Shown in pieces: positions 30,637 through 38,691 of a stretch of 64,000 bases of DNA. The notes below the pieces were generated by a model. The model saw only the letters and a program-made list of their open reading frames with translations. It had not been told where the DNA came from and searched no databases. Position 1 is the first letter of the stretch; each line of letters starts with the position of its first letter. This DNA is from VRUE01 sp963716735 (GTDB taxonomy: Bacteria > Actinomycetota > Thermoleophilia > Solirubrobacterales > 70-9). Made by a program: the position numbers and the translations under genes. The DNA lies in contig OY970321.1 in NCBI GenBank assembly GCA_963716735.1, forward strand, positions 434,001-498,000. The letters run 5' to 3'.

Positions 30637-31460
30637 TGCCGGCCCAGCCGCGGCCGTTCACCGTCGGCGAGCGCCCGCGGATCCGCGGCGAGGTGGCGGG
30701 GGAGGGGGCCCCGATCGTTCTCTGTCACGGGATCACGGCGACCCGCCGCTATGTCGTACACGGCTCGCGGGCGTTGGAGCGGGCCGGCCACGCCGTCGTC
30801 TCCTATGACGCGCGCGGCCACGGGGAGTCCGATCCCGCCCCCGCAGGCCAGGGTTATGGATACCCGGAGCTGGTCGAGGATCTGGAGACGGTCGTCGCGG
30901 CCGCCATCGGGGACGGCTCGTTCGTGCTGGCCGGCCACTCGATGGGCGCTCACACCGCGGTTGCCTACGCGCTGCGCAACCCGGAGCGCCTCAGCGGTCT
31001 CGTCGTCATCGGACCGACTTACATGGGAACGATCTCGGATCAGTCACTCGAGTACTGGGATGGGCTGGCGGCCGCCTTGGAAAGCGGTGGCGTCGACGGA
31101 TTCGTCGACTACATCGACCACAGCCAGGAGACCGACCCGGCCTGGCGCGACTCGGTACTCCGTTTCACCCGCGAGCGCCTGCTGCGACACCGCCACCCGG
31201 AGGCACTGGTGGACGCGTTGCGCCAGGTACCGCGCTCGCGGCCGTTCGGGGAGCTGGCGGAGCTCGAGTCGCTGCGTGTACCGGCACTCGTCGTCGCCAG
31301 CCACGACGCCGCCGATCCCGGGCACCCGCGCCGGGCGGCCGAGGCCTACGCGGAACACCTGCCGCTGGCGCGCTTGACGGGAGAGGCCGAGGGCGAATCG
31401 CCGCTCGCCTGGCAGGGCGGCAAGCTCTCACGCGAGATCGCCGCCTTCTGCGCTCGCTGA
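30636..31460 (+). CDS. Alpha/beta-hydrolase
   Basis: A 274-residue alpha/beta-hydrolase. The oxyanion HG is in LCHGITATRRY, the nucleophile elbow is GHSMGA near residue 99, and a late Asp lies in ASHDAADPGH. Substrate unknown; esterase, lactonase or haloperoxidase-like activities are all possible. The ATG shares a base with the peroxiredoxin stop. A longer in-frame start would run through the whole peroxiredoxin gene and is rejected. Confidence 0.85.
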   Translation: MPAQPRPFTVGERPRIRGEVAGEGAPIVLCHGITATRRYVVHGSRALERAGHAVVSYDARGHGESDPAPAGQGYGYPELVEDLETVVAAAIGDGSFVLAGHSMGAHTAVAYALRNPERLSGLVVIGPTYMGTISDQSLEYWDGLAAALESGGVDGFVDYIDHSQETDPAWRDSVLRFTRERLLRHRHPEALVDALRQVPRSRPFGELAELESLRVPALVVASHDAADPGHPRRAAEAYAEHLPLARLTGEAEGESPLAWQGGKLSREIAAFCAR

Positions 31461-31497
31461 GAGCCCGGCTTAGTAGCCGGCCTGAAGGTGGGTCGAA

Positions 31498-31503
31498 TAC
31501 GGT
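31498..31503 (+). promoter_or_regulatory. Putative -10 of the VKOR-DsbA operon
   Basis: TACGGT ends 7 nt before the ATG at 31511. A CCGGC/GCCGG mini-hairpin lies upstream after the hydrolase stop. Confidence 0.4.
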
Positions 31504-31510
31504 TGCGGCG

Positions 31511-31942
31511 ATGAGGCCACCGGCAGAGGGAACGCTGCGGATGGTCGCGACCTTCGTCGCGGCTTTCGGCATCGGCGTCGCCACCTACATCACGATCGCC
31601 GATTCCGGTGGAGGCTCGCCCGTCTGCATCGCCGGCGGGGGCGGTTGCGAGACCGTCGCCAACAGCACCTACTCGCACCTGCTCGGCGTCAACATCGCCG
31701 TCTTCGGCATCGTCGGCTACGTGTTGCTGCTGGCTGCGTCGTTGCTGCGCGGAGACCTGGCCCGGATGGTCGGCTTCGGCGTCTCCCTGGTCGGCTTCGG
31801 CTACAGCGTCTACCTGACCTATCTGGAGCTGTTCAAGATCGAAGCGATCTGCCAGTGGTGCGTGGCCAGCGCGGTGCTGATGACGGTTCTCTTCGGCTTA
31901 AGCGCGATTCGCATGGTTGGCTACGTCGGGAAACCGGCATGA
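31511..31942 (+). CDS. Vitamin K epoxide reductase (VKOR) family protein
   Basis: A 143-residue four-helix membrane protein that reoxidises DsbA-like proteins using menaquinone. The active-site CxxC is C114-Q-W-C117, and the shuttle pair is C39 and C46 in the first exterior loop. VKOR replaces DsbB in actinobacteria. The stop overlaps the ATG of the DsbA-like gene (ATGA), giving the expected oxidant pair in one operon. Confidence 0.93.
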   Translation: MRPPAEGTLRMVATFVAAFGIGVATYITIADSGGGSPVCIAGGGGCETVANSTYSHLLGVNIAVFGIVGYVLLLAASLLRGDLARMVGFGVSLVGFGYSVYLTYLELFKIEAICQWCVASAVLMTVLFGLSAIRMVGYVGKPA

Positions 31943-32655
31943 GCGGCATGGGCGAGCTGGAGGAGCGCCGCAAGCGACTGCTGCAGATCGGCAGCGCCGC
32001 GGTCTTCCTGGCGATCGTCGTCGTCGCGGTGCTGATCGTCGTCAGCGCAAACGAAACCAGCGGCGGCGACACCAGCCTCGAGGACGTCGGCCTGGTGAAG
32101 CGCGAGCTGCAGGGGATCCCGCAGAGCGGACTGGTTCTCGGCGACCCACAGGCGAAGGTGACGCTGCTCGAGTTCGGCGATCTCCAGTGCCCGGTCTGCA
32201 AAGGCTTCTCCGAAGAAATCATCCCCGAGGTGATCGACTCGAAGGTGCGCAGCGGCGAAGCCAAGATCGAGTTCCGCAACTACACGATCATCAGCCAAGA
32301 ATCGGTTCCCGCCGGCGCCGGCGCGATCGCGGCGGGCAAGCAGGGCCGTGGCTGGACCTTCATCGAGCTCTTCTACCGCAACCAGGGCCTGGAGGCCTCG
32401 GGTTATGTAACCGATGAATTCCTCGCCGAAATCGCCAAGGGTGCCGGGGTGCCGGACATCGACCGGTGGAACAAGGACCGCAAGAGCAGCGCGACCCTCG
32501 CCGAGGTCAAGCGCACGACCGAAGAAGCGCAGACGCTGGGGCTCACCGGTACGCCGTCCTTCGCCGTCGAAGGTCCCGCGACGAAGGGGCTGGAAACCCT
32601 CGGCACGCCCGGCTCGGCAGAGGCCCTAGAAGCTGCAATCGAAGCCGCTGCCTAG
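31939..32655 (+). CDS. Membrane-anchored DsbA-like thiol oxidase
   Basis: A 238-residue protein with an N-terminal membrane helix (about residues 18-37) and a thioredoxin-fold domain of the DsbA/Thioredoxin_4 type. The active site is CPVC at 84-87 in FGDLQCPVCKGF, and the cis-Pro loop is in LTGTPSFAV. It introduces disulfides into exported proteins and is recharged by the preceding VKOR. ATG 31939 overlaps the VKOR stop by 4 nt. Confidence 0.93.
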   Translation: MSGMGELEERRKRLLQIGSAAVFLAIVVVAVLIVVSANETSGGDTSLEDVGLVKRELQGIPQSGLVLGDPQAKVTLLEFGDLQCPVCKGFSEEIIPEVIDSKVRSGEAKIEFRNYTIISQESVPAGAGAIAAGKQGRGWTFIELFYRNQGLEASGYVTDEFLAEIAKGAGVPDIDRWNKDRKSSATLAEVKRTTEEAQTLGLTGTPSFAVEGPATKGLETLGTPGSAEALEAAIEAAA

Positions 32656-32729
32656 CCGATTCCCGCTTGAGTTGACATAACCACCATTATCGTGCGTTGA
32701 TCGTGGGAATAGGGTCGCGCGCCACCGAA

Positions 32730-32735
32730 TAGAAT
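32730..32735 (+). promoter_or_regulatory. Putative -10 of the membrane-protein gene at 32742
   Basis: TAGAAT ends 6 nt before the GTG at 32742. A consensus TTGACA at 32672-32677 is too far upstream to pair with it. Confidence 0.45.
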
Positions 32736-32741
32736 CCCTCC

Positions 32742-33191
32742 GTGTTTTCCCGGCTCCCCGTCCTCGAACCGATCCCCAAAGGCATTGCCAATGCGCTGTT
32801 CTCGGTTGCGCTGGCTTCGATCGGCGGTTATTTCTTCTTCAATGCGGTTCCGCTCGCGTCGCCGGATCTGTTGCGCAGCATCGCGATGATCGGCGCCACG
32901 CTGCTGCTCGCCTACATCGTCGAGGCCGTTTGGCTCGTGCAACAAGGTCAAAGGGACGAGGAGTTCGAGGAATGGCTGGGCTTCACCGTCGGCGCGGCGA
33001 TCGCCGGTTTCATCGGCGTAATCGCCGCGCTGCTGCTTTCCGAGCATCGTGCCGTGGGGCACGCCAATTTCATCGACGAGATCGGGGTCGCTTGGGTAGC
33101 CGTCTCCCTGCTGATTCTCGGCGGCTCCCTGATTGCGCATCCGCTGCTGGCCCACAGGCTCAGTGAGACGGCGCACTCAGATGGGCAGTGA
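32742..33191 (+). CDS. Four-helix integral membrane protein of unknown function
   Basis: A 149-residue protein with four hydrophobic helices (about residues 14-35, 43-64, 82-100, 114-132) joined by short loops. A charged loop QQGQRDEEFEEW lies between helices two and three. I recognise no family motif. GTG start, with TAGAAT 6 nt upstream. The 3' end overlaps the convergent methyltransferase gene by 15 nt. Confidence 0.75.
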   Translation: MFSRLPVLEPIPKGIANALFSVALASIGGYFFFNAVPLASPDLLRSIAMIGATLLLAYIVEAVWLVQQGQRDEEFEEWLGFTVGAAIAGFIGVIAALLLSEHRAVGHANFIDEIGVAWVAVSLLILGGSLIAHPLLAHRLSETAHSDGQ

Positions 33192-33818
33192 GGCGCTGCC
33201 CCGCACCAGGGGCCTGATCAGCGGCGGAGCTTTGGGCAGCTTGTCGCGTTCCACCTGCCCCAACTCGAGCGGGGAGGCCTCGATGTTGGCGACGGTGTCG
33301 CGGTTGCAGTGGCAGCCGTCGCCGATGAAGCGCCAGGGCTTTTCGAGACGGTCCTGCCAGCGGGCCAGGCCCGGATCCTGGGCGCGGACGTGCTCGAGGA
33401 AGAGCAGCTTGCCCCCCGGTTTCAGGACCCGTGCGGCCTCGGTGAGGGCGGCCGTTGGGTTGGGAGTCGTGCAGAGGACCAGCGTGAACACGGCAGTGTC
33501 GAAGCTCGAGTCCTCGAAGGGAAGCTGTTCCGCCGGCGCCTCGACCACCACAGCGTCCGCTCCGGACTCCCCCACTTTGTCCCGCAGTCTCTTCAGCATG
33601 TGTGGGTCGGGCTCGGCGAGGATCAGCTCGCTCACCGCATCCGGATAGAGGTGGAGGTTGGCGCCGGTGCCGGAGCCCAAGTCGATCGTCCGCCCCTGTG
33701 CCGCTTCGAGCGCCTGCCGCCGCATCTCCCTCAGACCGGCCTCTTCGGTCGCCTCGAAGGCACGGTCGTAGAGCGCGGCGAAGGCGCGTCCCCAGGTTGC
33801 GTCGTAGATTCGCCCCAC
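33177..33818 (-). CDS. Class-I SAM methyltransferase (UbiE/METTL7-like)
   Basis: A 213-residue methyltransferase. The N-terminus (YDATWGRAFAALYDRAFEATEEAGL) and motif I IDLGSGTGANLHLYP resemble the METTL7/UbiE-like group. EPDPHMLKRL is motif II and RVLKPGGKLLFLEHVRA the post-motif. Substrate unknown, perhaps a quinone or lipid. GTG start 8 nt after the SDR stop, so the pair is probably cotranscribed. Confidence 0.85.
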   Translation of the reverse strand: MGRIYDATWGRAFAALYDRAFEATEEAGLREMRRQALEAAQGRTIDLGSGTGANLHLYPDAVSELILAEPDPHMLKRLRDKVGESGADAVVVEAPAEQLPFEDSSFDTAVFTLVLCTTPNPTAALTEAARVLKPGGKLLFLEHVRAQDPGLARWQDRLEKPWRFIGDGCHCNRDTVANIEASPLELGQVERDKLPKAPPLIRPLVRGSASLPI

Positions 33819-33826
33819 GAAACGGC

Positions 33827-34708
33827 CTACGCGGCGTCGCGGTGGGCCGGCTCGGCCTCCTGCTCCAGGCCCGGCTCGCTGTGCGAGGCCCGCTCCTCGT
33901 AGGCGCGGCGGGCGCCGTGGTCGACTTCGGTCATCAACTTGTCGACCTTCATGAAGCGGCCCAGCGCCTCGCGCCAGGTGCGCGGCATCAGCGCGACGAC
34001 CTTGAACAGGCCGCCATTGGCGCGCGGTACCCAGACGTCGAAGCGGGGTGCTTCGAGCGCGTCGACGATCTCGTTGGCGACGTCGCTCGCCTCTACGGCT
34101 TTGATCATTTTCTGGCCGACGCCGGAGGTGAGCTCGGTGTTGACCACCGTCGGCATCACGCAGGCGATCTCGATGCCTGAGCCACGCAGCTCCGCCCGCA
34201 CCGCCTCGCTGATGCCGACGACGGCGTGCTTGGTCCCCGAGTAGGTGGCGATGCCCGGGAAGCCGCCTTTGCCGGCCTGCGAAGCGAGGTTGACGATGTG
34301 TCCCGAGCCGCGTGGCCGCATCCGCTCGATCGCCAGCTGCATCCCGGTGATCACCCCGAAGACGTTGATGTCGAGCTGACGCCGGATCGAATCAGGCGAC
34401 TCCTCGGCGAACGGCGTCACGGGCATGATCCCGGCGTTGTTGACGACGACGTCGAGCGGGCCGAGCTCGCGCTCCGCCTCGTCGAGGAAGGCGGAGAAGG
34501 AGCTTCGACCGGTGACATCGAGTGCGACCGCGATCGTGCCGCCGCCCAGCTCCGCCGCGGCCTGCTCGGCGAGCGCCAAGTCGAGGTCGCCGATCGCGAC
34601 TCGGGCGCCCTTGCGGACCAGAGCAGTCGCCGTCGCCTTGCCGATCCCCCGGGCGCCCCCGGTGATCGCCACGACCTTGCCGGATAGTGCCTGTCGCTGC
34701 TTCGCCAT
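33827..34708 (-). CDS. Short-chain dehydrogenase/reductase
   Basis: A 293-residue SDR. The cofactor loop is TGGARGIGKATA near residue 16, NNAGIMP near 92, catalytic Ser near 145 (NLASQAGKGG), and YSGTKHAV gives Tyr-x3-Lys. Specificity unknown. GGAGG lies shortly before the ATG at 34708. It follows the thiolase gene on the minus strand, which suggests a shared lipid or steroid-type degradation role (inference). Confidence 0.88.
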   Translation of the reverse strand: MAKQRQALSGKVVAITGGARGIGKATATALVRKGARVAIGDLDLALAEQAAAELGGGTIAVALDVTGRSSFSAFLDEAERELGPLDVVVNNAGIMPVTPFAEESPDSIRRQLDINVFGVITGMQLAIERMRPRGSGHIVNLASQAGKGGFPGIATYSGTKHAVVGISEAVRAELRGSGIEIACVMPTVVNTELTSGVGQKMIKAVEASDVANEIVDALEAPRFDVWVPRANGGLFKVVALMPRTWREALGRFMKVDKLMTEVDHGARRAYEERASHSEPGLEQEAEPAHRDAA

Positions 34709-34732
34709 CGGGCCCTCCTCCTCCGGCGGCTC

Positions 34733-35926
34733 CTAGGCCGCCGGCTTGTAGACGGTGACCACGGCGGCACCGCCGAGGCCGATGTTGTGCTGCAGGGCGG
34801 TCTTCGCGCCCTCCACCTGTCGCTTGTCGGCTTCCCCGCGCAACTGCCAGGTCAGCTCCGAGCACTGCGCCAGCCCCGTAGCGCCGAGCGGGTGCCCCTT
34901 GGAGATCAGCCCGCCGGAGGGGTTGACGACGACCTTGCCGCCGAAGGTGGTTGCTTCTTCCTCGACCAGCTTGTGGGCCTCGCCCTCGGCGGCGAATCCG
35001 AGCGCTTCGTAGGTGATGAGCTCGTTGGCGCTGAAGCAGTCGTGCAACTCGCAGACGTCGACCTCGCCCGCGGCGATGCCGGCCTCGGCGTAGGCCTCGT
35101 CCGCCGCCTGCTTCGACATGTCCGAGCCGACGATCTTCATGCAGTCGGTGTCCTCGGCGAAGGTCGAGCTGAGGTCGGTGACCATCGACTGACCGGCGAT
35201 CTCGATCGCCTGGCCGCCAAGGTCGTGCTCTTCTACGTAGCGCTCGGAGGCGACGATCGCGCAGGCCGAGCCGTCGGAGGTCGGCGAGCACTGCAGCTTG
35301 GTCAGCGGCTCGTGGATCATCTTCGCCGCCTTGATGTCCTCGATCGTGTACTCGTCCTGGAACTGGGCGTAAGGGTTGTTGACCGAATGCTTGTGGTTCT
35401 TCCAGCCGATCCAGGCGTAGTGATCGGGGTTCGAGCCGTATTTCTCCATGTGGTCGCGGCCGGCGTTTCCGAACATCTGCGGCGCCGGCGGCGACTGCTC
35501 GGGGTCGCGGATCTCAAACATTCGCATCGCGTGCTTGTCGAGCGCGTTGGTGCGGTCGGTGTACTTGACGCCGAGCGAGCCCGGCTCCATCTTCTCGAAG
35601 CCGAGTGCCATCGCGCACTCGACGAGGCCGCCCTTGACCGCCTGGCGGGCGAGGAACAGAGCCGAGGAGCCGGTCGAGCAGTTGTTGTTGACGTTGACCA
35701 CCGGGATCCCGGTGAGGCCGAGCTGGTAAAGCGCCCGCTGACCGTAGGTCGAGTCGCCATAGCAGTAGCCGGCGTAGGCCTGCTCGACGTCCGTGTATGG
35801 AATGCCGGCGTCGGCGAGTGCCTTCTCCCCCGCCTCTTTTGCCCAGTCGGGATAGTCGCCCTCCTTCGTCCCCGGCTTCTCGAACTTGGTCATCCCGACC
35901 CCGATCACGAACGTGCGGTTGCTCAA
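34733..35926 (-). CDS. Thiolase-family lipid-transfer protein/acetyl-CoA acetyltransferase (SCPx type)
   Basis: A 397-residue thiolase-fold enzyme of the SCP-x/lipid-transfer group. The active-site Cys is in NNNCSTGSSAL near residue 90, and the C-terminal GHPLGATGLAQCSEL carries the catalytic His. I use TTG 35926 as start. AGGAG lies 6 nt upstream and the protein then begins SNRTFVIGVGMTKFEKPG, the normal N-terminal strand. Probable role: thiolytic cleavage of 3-oxoacyl-CoA. Coupled with an SDR downstream and a FUSC-like gene upstream. Confidence 0.9.
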   Translation of the reverse strand: MSNRTFVIGVGMTKFEKPGTKEGDYPDWAKEAGEKALADAGIPYTDVEQAYAGYCYGDSTYGQRALYQLGLTGIPVVNVNNNCSTGSSALFLARQAVKGGLVECAMALGFEKMEPGSLGVKYTDRTNALDKHAMRMFEIRDPEQSPPAPQMFGNAGRDHMEKYGSNPDHYAWIGWKNHKHSVNNPYAQFQDEYTIEDIKAAKMIHEPLTKLQCSPTSDGSACAIVASERYVEEHDLGGQAIEIAGQSMVTDLSSTFAEDTDCMKIVGSDMSKQAADEAYAEAGIAAGEVDVCELHDCFSANELITYEALGFAAEGEAHKLVEEEATTFGGKVVVNPSGGLISKGHPLGATGLAQCSELTWQLRGEADKRQVEGAKTALQHNIGLGGAAVVTVYKPAA

Positions 35927-35984
35927 AGTCTGCTCCTGTGGTCTGCCGCGGGCGCGCGGCGATTTGGCTGGCTGGCCAAGAAAT

Positions 35985-37142
35985 CTACCGGGCCGGGTCC
36001 GGCGGCGCGACCGGCTCCGTCCGTTCGCCCGGATTCGACCAGAGCAGGAAGGCCGCGCCGGCGATCGCGATGCCGACCGCGGTCGCCGCCGCACGCTGCC
36101 CCGCCGCCGTCAAGGCGGGCTCGCCGAGCGTGTCGGCGAGCAGCACGGCATAGGTGGTGATCGCGGCGGTGAACAGCGCGTACTGGACGGTGAGCAGGCC
36201 GTAGGCAAAGGCGGTGGCAATGGTCAGGGCGATGGCGAGGGCGACGTCGTCGTCGTTGAGCCAGTACGAGAGTGCCGTGGCGAGGACGAGCCCGATCGCG
36301 GTGCCGACCGCGCGCAGGATCAGGCGGTGGAAGGTCTCCCCCTCTTCCGGCCGCAGGACGAAGAGGATCGTCAGGGGAATCCAGAAGCCGTGCTCATGCA
36401 TCCCGAGCAGCCAGTAGACGGCGACGCCGGCGGCGAGGGCGGAGCCGAAGCGGAGCGCATGGCGGGCGCTTTTGGAGCGCAGGGTCAGGTTGGCGGAGAG
36501 GACCTGCAGCGCCGCTCGGGTGTCCCAGCCCGCGGCCCCTCCCTCCTCTTCGCGATCGCCGGCCGCGAAGACGCATAGCGAGAAGGCCGCCTGGAGCAGG
36601 CCGCCAAAGCCGGTGAAGAGCAGCGCCTCGAGCGTGTGCGAGGTGGGGATCCCCAGGCCCTGGGAGACGACGAGAGCCAGCGCCACCGAGAGGCCGGCGA
36701 TCGAGAATCGCAGGGAGACGGCGAAGCAGTAACCGGCTGCAGCACCGACCAGGGCCACCGCCACCACCGCCAGAGGAGCCGAGGGTCCGGTGAGGACGCC
36801 AAGCGCGGCGGCGAACCCGACCAGCGGCGCTACGGACGCCTGCCAGGCGGCTCGGGTCAGGGCCGGGGCGTCGAGCCCCGTGAAGCCGACGAAGAGCGCA
36901 CCGGTCGCGATCGCCCCCTTGCTCTCGGCGCCCGTCCCCAGCTCGTACAGCAGCGCCGCGCCGACCGGAACCGCCACGAGGGCGCCGCGCCGCAGGGCCG
37001 GCCCGGCCGCACTCGGTCCAAACGCGAACAGCGGCGAGGCACGCAGGCGCCGGGCCGCGCCGGCGGCGTTGAAGAGCGGCGCTGTCGAGCGATCAGCCGA
37101 CGTGGCGGGCGAGTTTAGGCGCGGAGCTGGATGGCGTCGCAC
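35985..37142 (-). CDS. FUSC/aromatic-acid-exporter-like membrane protein
   Basis: A 385-residue protein with two clusters of hydrophobic helices (about residues 50-190 and 230-370) split by a hydrophilic region. The second cluster, with HGFWIPLTILFVLRPEEGETFHRLILRAVGT, matches the FUSC_2/YccS-type repeat of aromatic-acid or lipid exporters. Substrate unknown. The GTG at 37142 lies 17 nt from the divergent ccdA start; the first 45 residues have no family support and the true start may be internal. Confidence 0.78.
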   Translation of the reverse strand: MRRHPAPRLNSPATSADRSTAPLFNAAGAARRLRASPLFAFGPSAAGPALRRGALVAVPVGAALLYELGTGAESKGAIATGALFVGFTGLDAPALTRAAWQASVAPLVGFAAALGVLTGPSAPLAVVAVALVGAAAGYCFAVSLRFSIAGLSVALALVVSQGLGIPTSHTLEALLFTGFGGLLQAAFSLCVFAAGDREEEGGAAGWDTRAALQVLSANLTLRSKSARHALRFGSALAAGVAVYWLLGMHEHGFWIPLTILFVLRPEEGETFHRLILRAVGTAIGLVLATALSYWLNDDDVALAIALTIATAFAYGLLTVQYALFTAAITTYAVLLADTLGEPALTAAGQRAAATAVGIAIAGAAFLLWSNPGERTEPVAPPDPAR

Positions 37143-37145
37143 AAG

Positions 37146-37151
37146 TACTCT
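37146..37151 (+). promoter_or_regulatory. Putative -10 of ccdA
   Basis: TACTCT ends 8 nt before the GTG at 37160. GGAGG in the spacer could also serve as a ribosome-binding site. Confidence 0.4.
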
Positions 37152-37159
37152 GGAGGGCC

Positions 37160-37921
37160 GTGATTTTCGCCGAGCTGAGCACCGATCCGACCGCAGGGGT
37201 CGGCATCTTCGCCGCCCTTGCCGCCGGCATCGTCTCCTTCCTCTCGCCCTGCGTGCTGCCCCTGGTTCCGGGTTACCTATCGGCGGTGACCGGCGTCTCC
37301 GCGGCCGAGCTCGACAACGCCGGCTGGCGGCGCGTGCTGGGACCCAGCCTGCTCTTCGTCGCCAGCTTCTCGGCGATCTTCATCTTGCTCGGACTGACCG
37401 CGACCGGTCTCGGAGCGACCCTGCAGGACCACAAGCAGTTGCTGACCAAGATCTCGGCGGCGCTGATCATCGCCATGGGCGTGCTCTTCGTCGCCTCGCT
37501 CTTCGTCACCCGTCTCAACCGCGAGTGGCACGTCGATGGCCTGATGGAACGGGCAGGCAAAGGCGGCCCGATCGTCGCCGGCGCCGCCTTCGCGATCGCC
37601 TGGACCCCATGCATCGGCCCCACCCTCGGCGCGATCCTCTCCGCCGCCTCACTCTCCGGCTCCGCCGCCCACGGTGCCCTCCTCCTGGCGGTCTACTCAG
37701 CCGGACTGGCGATTCCCTTCATCCTCACCGCGGTCGCCTTCTCCCGCATGACCACCGCCTTTGCCGCGGTCAAGCGCCACTACCAGGCGATCGTCGCCAC
37801 CGGTGGCCTGATCCTGATCGCGATGGGCGTCCTGATCTGGACCGGCGAATTGACCCAGCTGAACGTCGAAGCCGAACGCCTCTTCAGCGAACTCGGCCTC
37901 GATGTCTGGAACCAGATCTGA
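37160..37921 (+). CDS. ccdA: Cytochrome c biogenesis protein CcdA (DsbD transmembrane type)
   Basis: A 253-residue six-helix membrane protein that carries reducing equivalents outward. Its two redox cysteines are Cys31 in FLSPCVLPLVPGYL and Cys151 in AWTPCIGPTLGA, the hallmark pair. It supplies reductant for apocytochrome c or other thioredoxin-like partners. The window's VKOR-DsbA pair is the opposite, oxidising branch. GTG start next to a FUSC-like divergent gene; no ccs genes follow. Confidence 0.92.
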   Translation: MIFAELSTDPTAGVGIFAALAAGIVSFLSPCVLPLVPGYLSAVTGVSAAELDNAGWRRVLGPSLLFVASFSAIFILLGLTATGLGATLQDHKQLLTKISAALIIAMGVLFVASLFVTRLNREWHVDGLMERAGKGGPIVAGAAFAIAWTPCIGPTLGAILSAASLSGSAAHGALLLAVYSAGLAIPFILTAVAFSRMTTAFAAVKRHYQAIVATGGLILIAMGVLIWTGELTQLNVEAERLFSELGLDVWNQI

Positions 37922-37946
37922 TCCCCGTCACAAGTTCGCCGACGCC

Positions 37947-38237
37947 TCAGGTGCGGATCCGGGCGGGAGCCGGGGCGACTGTCTCGAGCTCTTGGCCGAG
38001 CGCCTCCGTCTCCTCAAGGCCGGCGTCGTCCAGCTCCTGCGAGCAGACGATGCGGAAGCGCCCGGTTCCAATCGCTGAGTCGGGCACCACCGGCAGCCCG
38101 CGAATCTCTTCCCACCCGAGGCGTTCGACCTCGAACGGGTTCATCCGCACCTCGGCCGCCGGAAACGGGCAGTTGCGGTTGTGCTGGTCGATCGCCTTGG
38201 AGATCGCCTCCAGGTTCTTCGCCTCGGGGGAAGCCAT
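37947..38237 (-). CDS. Hypothetical protein, 96 aa
   Basis: A small soluble protein I do not recognise. It has an N-terminal helix (NLEAISKAIDQHNRNCPF), the segment MNPFEVERLGWEEIRGLPVVPD, and an acidic Ala-rich tail. No membrane helix. It starts 2 nt after the cupin stop, so it is cotranscribed with the cupin gene and translated together. The N-terminal half has the feel of a small nucleotide-associated domain, but nothing definite. Confidence 0.7.
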   Translation of the reverse strand: MASPEAKNLEAISKAIDQHNRNCPFPAAEVRMNPFEVERLGWEEIRGLPVVPDSAIGTGRFRIVCSQELDDAGLEETEALGQELETVAPAPARIRT

Positions 38238-38239
38238 CG

Positions 38240-38656
38240 CTACAGCGTGCCCCCGGTTGCGTAGGGCTCTCCGGGAGTGGCGCCGATGACAAGTAGGCGG
38301 ATGCCCTCAGGGCCAGGGGTGACCTTGCGCTTGACCTCGGGCCCGACGCGGGCGATGTGCTCGGCGTCGAGCGGGTAGCGCTCACCGTCTGCTTCGAGGG
38401 TGCCGGAACCCCTGAGGGCGACGTAGACCTCCTCCTGGCCCAGCTGTTGAGGGCGCTTGGCGAACATCTGGCCGCCTATCCCCTCAGCGGAGTGGTCGTG
38501 CTCGGGGTAGTCGCCGGCGCCGGGCGCGAGGTCGGTGATCGACATTCCGAACGAGCTGACCTCGAGGCCAGCGGCAGCTTTGTGGAACTTGATCCCCTCG
38601 AAGAAGCCGTCGATCGCTTCCATGTCGTCGATCTTCGTATGGGTGATATCTGCCAT
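38240..38656 (-). CDS. Cupin-domain protein
   Basis: A 138-residue single-domain cupin. The metal ligands of the first cupin motif are in YPEHDHSAEG, followed by QEEVYVALRGSGTLEADGERYPL, and the second motif region is HIARVGPEVKR (no clear second His). Function unknown; often sugar or small-molecule binding. ATG 38656 has TAGGAT 7 nt upstream and is divergent from dinB. Confidence 0.85.
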   Translation of the reverse strand: MADITHTKIDDMEAIDGFFEGIKFHKAAAGLEVSSFGMSITDLAPGAGDYPEHDHSAEGIGGQMFAKRPQQLGQEEVYVALRGSGTLEADGERYPLDAEHIARVGPEVKRKVTPGPEGIRLLVIGATPGEPYATGGTL

Positions 38657-38663
38657 CGGTTCG

Positions 38664-38669
38664 ATCCTA
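38664..38669 (-). promoter_or_regulatory. Putative -10 of the cupin gene (leaderless)
   Basis: Minus-strand TAGGAT ends 7 nt before the ATG at 38656. Divergent from the dinB -10, 9 nt away. Confidence 0.5.
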
Positions 38670-38678
38670 CCCTCGTCC

Positions 38679-38684
38679 TACGAT
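38679..38684 (+). promoter_or_regulatory. Putative -10 of dinB (leaderless)
   Basis: TACGAT ends 7 nt before the GTG at 38692. I see no clear LexA box around it. Confidence 0.45.
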
Positions 38685-38691
38685 CATATTC

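Noticed and set aside
32672..32677. Perfect TTGACA
   Set aside because: No -10 at 16-18 nt downstream; the gene at 32742 is better explained by TAGAAT at 32730-32735.
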